DNA of 8,197 nt from Bacillota bacterium (GTDB lineage Bacteria > Bacillota > Clostridia > Lachnospirales > Cellulosilyticaceae), in NCBI GenBank assembly GCA_023415525.1, contig JAEZKI010000234.1:1-8197 (forward strand). The letters are read 5' to 3'. Position 1 is the stretch's first letter; the number at the start of each line of letters is the position of its first letter. The position numbers and the translations under genes were made by a program. Shown in pieces: positions 1-6,203 of the stretch. The notes beneath the pieces were generated by a model. The model did not search any database. It was given only the letters and a program-made list of their open reading frames with translations, and was not told where the DNA came from.

Positions 1-3000
1 CTTCTAGAGGATAAGTTTGCAGAAGAGGATGAGGATTTTCTAAAATTAGCAGAGGTTTATGGCAATGTTCAAGGTCTTAGTCCATTGGTCAGTTTAATCA
101 TAGATATTCATACTTTCTCTAAAAGTACGCCTTTTCCAAAGATGTGGTTAGAGGAAAAGGTGGCTCTTTTTGAAAAAACCTATGAGCAATTAGAGGAAAG
201 TCCTTGGGCTAAGCAGATGAAAGACTATTTTCTTTCACAGGTGTTGGATTTACAAACCCTCTTTGAGGAAGCACTTACTATGTGTAACAAACCCAATGGG
301 CCTATACTATATCAAGCAACCTTAGAGATGGACTATGCCTTTCTTAAAGAAGTGACAGAGGAAAGTTCTTTAGGAGAAATCATAACCGCTATTGAGCAAA
401 CTCAGTTTGGCCGATTGCCAGGTAAAAAGCAGGAATGTGACGAGGGACTTAAGGAGAGGGTGAAAAGTTATCGTGAGCTGACAAAGGAAGTGGTAAAGGG
501 CTTAAAAGGGGACACAGTATTCCTAAAGGATGAAAAGCTTTTAGCACATATTCCTAAGGTAGGGGGCTTGATGAAAGCTTTGGTAGAACTTATTACCTGT
601 TTTGAGGAAAGGTATAAAGAGGCAAAGCTAGAAGTTGGGTTGGTGGATTACAGTGATCTTGAGCATTATTGTATGCAAGTCCTTATTGAGCCCGTATGTG
701 ATGAAAGAGGTCAGTTGATAGAGGTAACTTATACCGAGGCCGCTCAAGAGTTAAGTGAGTTCTACGAAGAAATTTATATTGATGAATATCAAGATAGTAA
801 TACAGTGCAAGAGACGATTTTAAAGGCTATTGCAGAAGGCAGCAAAGAAAAGGGACCTACCCGATTTATGGTAGGAGATATGAAGCAAAGTATTTATCGC
901 TTCCGTTTAGCCAATCCGCTTATTTTTGCGCGTAAATATGAGCAGTGGGAAAAATATAGCCTGGATCAGGAAAACAACGTTAAGGAGTTATGCATTGACC
1001 TTTCTCAAAACTTTAGAAGTCGTGAAAATATATTAGAAGGTGCCAATGAACTTTTTGAGCAATTAATGAGTCATGAAGTAGGTGAGCTAGAGTATGATGA
1101 GTTTGCCCGTCTAAAGGTAGGAAATCTCTATGCAGAGGGAAACACAGAAGTTTTAGAAGAAGGGGCTCTTTCTGGACCTATTGAACTTCATTTGTTAGAA
1201 GAAAACAGTGAAGAGGAGGAAGAAGAGGAAGGTGAATTAGGTGACCTTAAAAAGGTAGAGAAAGAAGCCCTTTTAGTGGCTCATTTGATCGAAAAGCTCC
1301 TTAAAGGAGAAAGTAATCCCACCCATGTTTTTGATAAAGAACAAGGAGACTATCGGCCAGTAGAACCAAAAGATATTGTGATTCTCCTAAGGGCAACCAA
1401 AGGGAAAGCAGAGATTTTTGAGAAGGCACTCCTTCAAAAAGGAATAGGTGCTTATGCAGAACTAGGTAGTAGTTTTTTTGAAGCCTTGGAAGTGCAAACA
1501 CTTATTGCCCTCCTTAAAATTATTGATAATCCCCTACAAGATATTCCCCTTTTGACAGTGCTACGCTCCCCTATTGTAGGCTTAAGCTTAGATGAATTAG
1601 TGGTTTTAAGAAAAACTTTAGAAGGAGATAGTTTTTATGCGGCTATGGAAGAAGCCATGCGTTTACAAGTAGCTAGTGAAAAGGTTATAAGTTTTATGGG
1701 CGATTTAAAAAGGTGGCGAGAAGAAAGACCTCAAATGAGTTTAGAAGAACTTCTTTCTAACCTTTATGTAGAAACAGGTTATTACCGTTATGTTAGCATG
1801 CTCCCCACGGGACCTAAGAAAAAAGCAAATCTTAGAATGTTAAAAAAGTATGCTGAAGAATATGAGAAAAACAGTAATGGGAAGCTTTGTAGTTTTATAG
1901 ACTACTTAGACCGCCTTATGGAGACTTCAGAGGGACTAGAGGAAGCAAAACTGGTGGGAGATAATGAAAACCTAGTACGTATTATGAGTATTCACAAAAG
2001 TAAAGGGTTGGAATTTGGTATTGTTTTTCTTTGTAATACAGATAAAAAGTTTAATAATCAAGATATTATGAAGAGTGTCCTTCAACATAGTGAGTTAGGA
2101 TTAGGTCCAGATTATGTAGATGTGGATCGGCATATTAAATATCCTACTATTCCCAAAATGGTGATTAAAAATCAGATTATTAGTGAGAATATTTCCGAGG
2201 AAATGCGTGTACTTTACGTGGCCTTAACTAGGGCCAAAGAAAAATTATTTATCACAGGTGTAATAGGAGATATGGATAAGAAAATGGCCAGTTGGAGTGT
2301 CTATGGCGAACGTAAAACCAAGGCTCTTCTGCCTTTGGGCATAAAGCGTGGGGGTTCTTATCTCAACTGGATAGGCATGGCTCTCTATGCCCACCCTGAT
2401 TTAAAGGAGTTTAGAGAGAATAGAGGTTTAGCACTCAACTATCAATTGGAAGGACGAGCCCGTTGGCAGCTTACACTCTGGCACCCCTCTGATTTAAGAG
2501 TACAAGATGAGAAACGCAAGGAACTAACAGAAAGCAAAAAAGCTCTTTTAGAAAAATGGCAACCTGAAGAAGTTTATGGGCAATATAAAGAAGAAATTTA
2601 CAGACGTCTTAATTTTGAATATGCCCATCAAAAGGCCAGTCTTTTACCCACTAAAGTTTCTGTATCTGACTTAAAGAAACTGAGCATGATGCCTCAACAA
2701 GGAGCTACATCTTTTGAGGGCAATCTAGAAAAAGAAAAAGAAGTGCCTCATTTTATTAAACAACAAGAAAGTTTAAAGCCTACGCAAAGAGGAACTTTAA
2801 TCCATACTTTATTTGAACAGTGGGATTATTTGACAGTCACTTTGCCTGAAGAAATCAAAGAACAAGTAGAGCAACTCGTAAGGGAACACAGATTAGAAGA
2901 AGCTGTTCTTCCACTCATAGATTATCATAAGCTTTCTCAGTTTGCTAACTCCTTAGTTGTTAGACGTATGGCGACGTCAAAGAAACTTTGGAAAGAAAAG

Positions 3001-3297
3001 CAATTTATTTATCTTTTAAAGGCTAATGAGGTAGAAGCTGACTATCCAGAGGATGAGGAGATTCTCCTTCAAGGCGTTATTGATGCCTTTTTTATAGAGG
3101 AAGAGGGTATAGTTTTAGTGGATTATAAGACAGATTATATTGACTGGCAACACAAGGAAGAAGGCATAGATAGGATGAAAGCACGTTATAGTATACAACT
3201 TGACCTCTATGCTAAAGCCTTAAAAGAGATTACCGGACTAGCTGTAAAAGAAAAATGGCTTTATCTTTATAGCATAGGAGAATGGGTAGTTCTTTAA
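1..3297 (+). CDS. addA: ATP-dependent helicase/nuclease subunit A (AddA), 5'-truncated by window edge
   Basis: AddA is the helicase-nuclease subunit of AddAB, the Firmicute counterpart of RecBCD that resects double-strand breaks for recombination. The frame is open from base 1, so the gene starts upstream; the TTG at 85 is internal. 1098 codons are visible. The family is about 1230 residues, so roughly 150 residues with Walker A are missing. Numbered from base 1, I see the UvrD/Rep motifs: DEYQD (261-265, Walker B), GDMKQSIYRFR (292-302), QNFRS (336-340), HKSKGLEF (665-672) and YVALTRA (739-745). The C-terminal RecB-type nuclease looks intact: His935 in GTLIHTLF, Asp1028 in GVIDAFF, and Asp1041-x-Lys1043 in DYKTD. 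A run of seven Glu (404-410) lies in a loop between helicase motifs. addB would be expected just upstream. It probably shares a transcript with the phosphatase gene 23 bases downstream. Confidence 0.96.
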   Translation, partial: LLEDKFAEEDEDFLKLAEVYGNVQGLSPLVSLIIDIHTFSKSTPFPKMWLEEKVALFEKTYEQLEESPWAKQMKDYFLSQVLDLQTLFEEALTMCNKPNGPILYQATLEMDYAFLKEVTEESSLGEIITAIEQTQFGRLPGKKQECDEGLKERVKSYRELTKEVVKGLKGDTVFLKDEKLLAHIPKVGGLMKALVELITCFEERYKEAKLEVGLVDYSDLEHYCMQVLIEPVCDERGQLIEVTYTEAAQELSEFYEEIYIDEYQDSNTVQETILKAIAEGSKEKGPTRFMVGDMKQSIYRFRLANPLIFARKYEQWEKYSLDQENNVKELCIDLSQNFRSRENILEGANELFEQLMSHEVGELEYDEFARLKVGNLYAEGNTEVLEEGALSGPIELHLLEENSEEEEEEEGELGDLKKVEKEALLVAHLIEKLLKGESNPTHVFDKEQGDYRPVEPKDIVILLRATKGKAEIFEKALLQKGIGAYAELGSSFFEALEVQTLIALLKIIDNPLQDIPLLTVLRSPIVGLSLDELVVLRKTLEGDSFYAAMEEAMRLQVASEKVISFMGDLKRWREERPQMSLEELLSNLYVETGYYRYVSMLPTGPKKKANLRMLKKYAEEYEKNSNGKLCSFIDYLDRLMETSEGLEEAKLVGDNENLVRIMSIHKSKGLEFGIVFLCNTDKKFNNQDIMKSVLQHSELGLGPDYVDVDRHIKYPTIPKMVIKNQIISENISEEMRVLYVALTRAKEKLFITGVIGDMDKKMASWSVYGERKTKALLPLGIKRGGSYLNWIGMALYAHPDLKEFRENRGLALNYQLEGRARWQLTLWHPSDLRVQDEKRKELTESKKALLEKWQPEEVYGQYKEEIYRRLNFEYAHQKASLLPTKVSVSDLKKLSMMPQQGATSFEGNLEKEKEVPHFIKQQESLKPTQRGTLIHTLFEQWDYLTVTLPEEIKEQVEQLVREHRLEEAVLPLIDYHKLSQFANSLVVRRMATSKKLWKEKQFIYLLKANEVEADYPEDEEILLQGVIDAFFIEEEGIVLVDYKTDYIDWQHKEEGIDRMKARYSIQLDLYAKALKEITGLAVKEKWLYLYSIGEWVVL

Positions 3298-3307
3298 AAA
3301 GAGATAG

Positions 3308-3315
3308 AAAAGGAG
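3308..3315 (+). promoter_or_regulatory. Ribosome binding site deciding the HAD phosphatase start
   Basis: AAAAGGAG lies five bases before the ATG at 3321. It fixes the start there rather than at the upstream in-frame ATG at 3282, which lies inside the end of addA and would add 13 residues ahead of the conserved N-terminal MIKLIATDMDGT. Confidence 0.8.
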
Positions 3316-3320
3316 TTCAA

Positions 3321-4106
3321 ATGATTAAATTAATAGCAACAGATATGGATGGTACCTTACTGAATGAACGGGGTGAGCTACCAACAGATTTTGAAGATGT
3401 TTATAAAACCCTAAAAAGACAAGGGATACATTGGGTAGTAGCCAGTGGAAGACCTTATCCTACCTTAAAGCTTCAATTTGGAAAGCTAGGAGAGGAGATG
3501 CTTTTTATTGCAGAAAATGGGGCATTGGTTATGGAAGGAAATAAGAGGCTAGCTAGCCATGCTATGGAAGGAGAGTTAGCTAAAGAACTTATTTCCTTAG
3601 GCCAGAGTATTGAAGGTGTTAGCGTAGTCGTATGTACCCCAAAAATAGCTTATATCAAAGAACCTCCAGAGGAAGCCATGAGGGAAATTGAAAAATATTA
3701 TAAGAAGTATGAGAAGGTAGAAGATTTATTAGCTGTAGAAGAACCCATCTTAAAAGTAACTTTTTGTGACTTAAAAGGTTGTGAGGAAAATAGTGCAACT
3801 TTCGTAAGGTCTTATGAAGGAAGAGCACAAACCACTATAGCTGGAGCATTATGGTTAGATATCATGGCATTAGGTGTAAACAAAGGTGTCGCTTTAGAAG
3901 ATATTCAAAAGGGATTAGGGATCACTTATGAAGAGACAGCAGCTTTTGGAGACTATCTAAATGACTATGAGTTACTACAAAAGGCTTATTATAGTTATGC
4001 CATGGCCAATGCCCATGAGGACTTAAAAAAACTGGCTCGCTATCAGGCTAAAAGCAATAAGGAAAATGGGGTTATGGATGTTGTGAAGACATGGCTTGCT
4101 GATTAA
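3321..4106 (+). CDS. Cof-type HAD-IIB family phosphatase
   Basis: This is a cytoplasmic haloacid-dehalogenase-superfamily hydrolase of 261 residues, a usual length for the Cof/YbiV-like IIB group. These enzymes dephosphorylate small metabolites such as sugar phosphates or flavin and pyridoxal phosphates; the substrate cannot be read from the sequence. All four HAD motifs are present: DMDGT with nucleophile Asp8 and acid/base Asp10; Ser42 in VVASGRP; Lys188 in GVNKGVAL; and the Mg-binding GDYLND (210-215). The segment between motifs II and III (about 85-180) is the size expected of a C2 cap. The start is set by the ribosome site at 3308-3315. It follows addA by 23 bases with no promoter visible between them, so the two are probably co-transcribed. 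No functional link to AddAB is implied. The transcript should end at the terminator at 4189-4242. Confidence 0.92.
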   Translation: MIKLIATDMDGTLLNERGELPTDFEDVYKTLKRQGIHWVVASGRPYPTLKLQFGKLGEEMLFIAENGALVMEGNKRLASHAMEGELAKELISLGQSIEGVSVVVCTPKIAYIKEPPEEAMREIEKYYKKYEKVEDLLAVEEPILKVTFCDLKGCEENSATFVRSYEGRAQTTIAGALWLDIMALGVNKGVALEDIQKGLGITYEETAAFGDYLNDYELLQKAYYSYAMANAHEDLKKLARYQAKSNKENGVMDVVKTWLAD

Positions 4107-4188
4107 AAGAAACAAATTGATGGTGAGAAATGCATGCACCTCTTAACCTCCTTTTAGGGGATAAGAATACTTTCCCTATACCACGTAC
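4107..4188. other. Untranslated 3' stretch with a small hairpin
   Basis: No credible gene lies between the phosphatase stop and the terminator. One short inverted repeat is visible: TAGGGGA (4155-4161) can pair with TTCCCTA (4172-4178) across a ten-base loop, with one G-U pair. No T-tract follows it, so it is not a terminator. It could be a 3'UTR structure or chance. An eight-base palindrome, TGCATGCA, sits at 4131-4138. Confidence 0.35.
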
Positions 4189-4242
4189 AGGCTAAGAAAG
4201 TTCCACTTGGTTTAAAAGTGAAACTTTCTTGGCCTGTTTTTT
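4189..4242 (+). terminator. Strong intrinsic terminator of the addA-HAD transcript
   Basis: Two 20-base arms (4189-4208 and 4216-4235) pair around the seven-base loop GGTTTAA. There is one mismatch (C4203/A4221) and one G-U pair, and six T's follow at 4237-4242. The T-tract lies only on the + strand side. On the - strand the same hairpin would be followed by GTACGTGG, so it is not a canonical terminator for the convergent chitinase gene. Confidence 0.9.
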
Positions 4243-4250
4243 AGTAGCTT

Positions 4251-4278
4251 ATTACCCGTATTTTATTACCCGTATTTT
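4251..4278. repeat. Perfect 14-bp tandem duplication
   Basis: ATTACCCGTATTTT occurs twice head to tail (4251-4264 and 4265-4278). The second copy overlaps the first two bases of the chitinase stop codon region, read on the other strand. It looks like a recent slippage duplication just past the coding end. Confidence 0.85.
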
Positions 4279-5818
4279 ATTGAGTAGAACTATAATAAGC
4301 TTTTTTAAGCACATTTTCTAGTTCACCAATATTACGAATGGCTTGCGACATACCTTGAGCCAGAATGTTAGCACTATCCATACTGCTCTGCCAAGAAAAC
4401 ATACCACCTAAACAATTATCAATAATATAGAGCCCCTTAAAGTAAATAGAAAGGAGATTATCATAGCCATAAGCAAAATTACCAGAAGGGTCTACAATAT
4501 AAGGCGCTTTAGCCACATTGTCCCATCGTACTTGATAGCCATTTTTATTAATGTAATTTTTGCGAAGGTCATCAAAGGTTTTGGTGCTAATAGCACCATA
4601 CCTACCATAGAAAGGAATGCCCATGAGAATTTTACTAGAAGGCATACCAGCTGCTTCTAGATTTCTTATTTGACCATCTACACTTACATTGCCAAGAGAG
4701 AGAGGAGAAGGGAAAAGGTTGGAATGATGTGTGCTGGCATTAGCCCCTGTTTCACCTGCATTAAAGTCATAAGCCATAAGATTGAAGAAACTAATAATAG
4801 GTGCTATATTACTGATTTCCACATTTCGAATATAAGTAGGATCCCCTGTGCCAGCTACACTCAACCAAGCTTCTGGTCCTAAGACATCCCGAAGAGCTTG
4901 AAGAAGAAGGGTAAAATTTTCTGTATCTTCCGGACGGGATGTGATGCCGGCTGCACTAGAACCAGGATATTCCCAATCAATATCTACGCCATCCAGATCA
5001 TAGAGATTAACCCAATGCTGGGCCTCTCTTGCAAAGGCATAGCGTGAAGTAGGTGTAAGGGCAGCATCTGAGAAACCTTCAGCTCCCCAGCCACCTATGC
5101 CTAGTATAACCTTAAGATCAGGATTTTCTGTTTTTAGGTTTGCAAGTTGCTGGAGGTAACGTGTGGAATAAACTTGGAAAGTTCCATCCGCATTAATAAG
5201 AGCAAAGGCATAGATGACAAAGTCTAGAAGTAGAGCATCTACATTATTAGGGTTACCTAAAACATATTCCCCTACAATAGGTGTAGTTGGGCAATTGGGA
5301 TTAGTACCAAGAGGTTGGTTTTCTTCACTTTGAATAGGAGGTCTATAAGTATTTTGAAGTTTTTCCACTGTTTCTATGACTTGACGAATTTGTGAAAGGC
5401 CCAATGCATTATACGCTATAGTTTCTCTTAAAAGACCCTCCGGGTCAATGATGAAGGCAGTAGTCTGATTTTCTTGATGTTCTGAGAGACCGTAAAGTTT
5501 ACCAATATCCCCTTGACGATCATCAATTAATGGAAAGGTAATAGGTGGGTTTCCACTTCTTGTATTCATATAAAACCATGACATATGGGTAGCTTTTTTG
5601 TCCCCACTAATACCAAGAAGTTGTGTGTTTTTACTTTCAAAAATACGGTTAACTTTATTAAGAAGAAGCCATTCATTTTTATGGGTGACAGAAAAAGATG
5701 CAGGTGTGTAGAACAAAATAACCCATTTTCCAGTATAGTCAGATAAGTGAAGAAGTCCTTGTGTACTTGAAGCAGTAAAAGGTGGGGCAGCAGTAGGAAG
5801 GGACAGTGGATGGCTCAT
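4277..5818 (-). CDS. CotE-like peroxiredoxin-fold/GH18 chitinase fusion, probable spore coat protein
   Basis: The protein has 513 residues in two domains. Residues 1-152 form an AhpC/TSA peroxiredoxin fold, with LFYTPASFSVTH at 35-46 and AFIIDPEG at 121-128. The family motif P-x3-(T/S)-x2-C reads P39-x3-S43-x2-His46, so the peroxidatic Cys is replaced by His. The domain has no cysteine at all, and the supporting Arg before FIIDP appears to be Thr. A Pro-rich linker (155-180) leads to a GH18 domain with GIGG (240-243), the complete DxxDxDxE motif (Asp276, Asp279, Asp281, Glu283), MAYDF (348-352) and Trp476. It should therefore be able to cleave chitin-type beta-1,4-GlcNAc bonds. This order matches C. 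difficile CotE, a spore coat peroxiredoxin-chitinase of about 710 residues; this one is shorter. There is no signal peptide, which suits assembly onto the spore from the mother cell. The start was chosen at 5818 for its ribosome site; an in-frame ATG at 5854 lacks one. Spore location is inferred from architecture. Confidence 0.88.
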   Translation of the reverse strand: MSHPLSLPTAAPPFTASSTQGLLHLSDYTGKWVILFYTPASFSVTHKNEWLLLNKVNRIFESKNTQLLGISGDKKATHMSWFYMNTRSGNPPITFPLIDDRQGDIGKLYGLSEHQENQTTAFIIDPEGLLRETIAYNALGLSQIRQVIETVEKLQNTYRPPIQSEENQPLGTNPNCPTTPIVGEYVLGNPNNVDALLLDFVIYAFALINADGTFQVYSTRYLQQLANLKTENPDLKVILGIGGWGAEGFSDAALTPTSRYAFAREAQHWVNLYDLDGVDIDWEYPGSSAAGITSRPEDTENFTLLLQALRDVLGPEAWLSVAGTGDPTYIRNVEISNIAPIISFFNLMAYDFNAGETGANASTHHSNLFPSPLSLGNVSVDGQIRNLEAAGMPSSKILMGIPFYGRYGAISTKTFDDLRKNYINKNGYQVRWDNVAKAPYIVDPSGNFAYGYDNLLSIYFKGLYIIDNCLGGMFSWQSSMDSANILAQGMSQAIRNIGELENVLKKAYYSSTQ

Positions 5819-5821
5819 ATA

Positions 5822-5832
5822 ATCACTCCTTT
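5822..5832 (-). promoter_or_regulatory. Ribosome binding site of the CotE-like gene
   Basis: Read on the - strand, AAAGGAGTGAT is nearly a full complement of the 16S 3' end. It ends three bases before the ATG at 5818, with the GGAG core eight or so bases away. This fixes the start at the second Met and rules out the 12-residue extension from 5854. Confidence 0.88.
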
Positions 5833-5875
5833 TAAAAATAAAATGTATTAGCATAGAAAGGATAAGGCCTAAAAA

Positions 5876-5906
5876 TACCTTTATGTATTCTTCTTAAGAA
5901 AAGGTG
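5876..5906 (-). promoter_or_regulatory. Candidate SigK-like promoter before the CotE-like gene
   Basis: On the - strand, CACC (5906-5903) matches the mACm -35 of mother-cell SigK. Seventeen bases on, CATAAAGGT (5885-5877) matches only the CATA half of the CATAnnnTA -10. The spacer contains the ten-base palindrome TTCTTAAGAA (5891-5900). The position suits a leader of about 50 bases. The match is imperfect and this is a guess. Confidence 0.3.
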
Positions 5907-5926
5907 CTTTATGAAATTTAGCTTAA

Positions 5927-5974
5927 TCAAGAACCAATACTTAATCCTTGTGATGAATAGGGATTTACCATCAT
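5927..5974 (-). CDS. Possible 15-residue peptide upstream of the CotE-like gene
   Basis: A - strand ORF of 15 codons plus TGA encodes MMVNPYSSQGLSIGS. I do not recognise it. Support for its reality is positional. AAGGAG (5986-5981) lies six bases before the first ATG. A perfect CATAnnnTA sporulation-type -10 (6006-5998) lies just upstream, which would give a leader of about 17 bases, as in a real gene. The stop is 108 bases before the CotE-like start, so it could be a leader peptide, a tiny spore component, or simply the first ORF of the same transcript. The peptide is small and polar, rich in Ser and Gly, with no Cys or membrane segment. Length alone gives no statistical support, so conservation in relatives is the deciding test. 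Confidence 0.4.
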   Translation of the reverse strand: MMVNPYSSQGLSIGS

Positions 5975-5997
5975 CTTAATCTCCTTAAGAGTAAGAG

Positions 5998-6006
5998 TAT
6001 TCTATG
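5998..6006 (-). promoter_or_regulatory. Sporulation-type -10 (CATAnnnTA) before the small ORF
   Basis: CATAGAATA on the - strand matches the SigK -10 consensus at every defined base, and matches seven of eight bases of the related SigE -10 CATACAAT. No clear -35 (AC for SigK, ATA for SigE) is seen at the usual distance. If used, transcription would begin near 5991, directly before the AAGGAG at 5986, and could continue into the CotE-like gene. Confidence 0.4.
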
Positions 6007-6106
6007 CTATCCTATTCGTAAAAAGAGAAGGATATGCTAGGATTGACAATAAAATCAAATTCTCTCTTTAAAACAAGGACAAGCTACAAAAGAGAAAATA
6101 TAAAAG

Positions 6107-6167
6107 TTGACAAAATACGACTAAATAATACAAAAATATTTAAATATGTGGATTATTGCGTTATAAT
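6107..6167 (+). promoter_or_regulatory. Vegetative (SigA-type) promoter region of the carboxypeptidase gene
   Basis: The best candidate is TTTAAA (6139-6144), then 17 bases, then a perfect TATAAT (6162-6167). It would start near 6174 and leave a leader of about 30 bases. A second possible promoter uses the perfect TTGACA at 6107-6112 with TACAAA (6129-6134) after 16 bases. The two could act in tandem. Both are sequence matches only. Confidence 0.6.
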
Positions 6168-6203
6168 AGAATAAACGACAATAAGAACTAGAGGGGACTG
6201 GAT

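Larger units (their letters stand above)
5819..6203. other. Divergent intergenic region
   Basis: This stretch of 385 bases separates the leftward CotE-like gene from the rightward carboxypeptidase. Its left half holds the - strand elements listed separately. These are the ribosome site, two sporulation-like promoter candidates, the 15-codon ORF, and three copies of GATTAAG on the - strand at 5922-5928, 5940-5946 and 5975-5981. Its right half is very AT-rich and holds two perfect TTGACA hexamers (6043-6048, 6107-6112) plus the TATAAT at 6162-6167. A weak imperfect hairpin, TATCCT (6008-6013) with AGGATA (6029-6034), overlaps the - strand -10. No larger gene is present. Confidence 0.6.

Noticed and set aside
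1301..1501. A 66-codon - strand ORF inside addA
   Set aside because: It is antisense to a well-conserved helicase region, has no ribosome site noted and resembles no family; it is a shadow frame.
3282..3320. Upstream in-frame ATG start for the HAD phosphatase
   Set aside because: It would overlap addA and add 13 charged residues before the conserved N-terminus, while a good ribosome site precedes the ATG at 3321.
4023..4139. A - strand GTG ORF of 38 codons preceded by AAGGAGG (4153-4147)
   Set aside because: The ribosome-site match is striking, but most of the ORF is antisense to the conserved C-terminus of the HAD phosphatase. The product is unremarkable and no promoter is visible.
4670..4882. 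A 70-codon + strand ORF inside the CotE-like gene
   Set aside because: It lies opposite the intact GH18 coding sequence and has low-complexity Arg/Glu content early on; it is a shadow frame.
5819..5854. Upstream ATG start for the CotE-like gene, adding 12 residues
   Set aside because: The added codons run through the strong ribosome site that serves the ATG at 5818, and nothing like a ribosome site precedes 5854.
5855..6203. Possible riboswitch or structured RNA in the divergent gap
   Set aside because: Only weak, imperfect hairpins were found and no T-box, c-di-GMP or other conserved riboswitch core was recognised.
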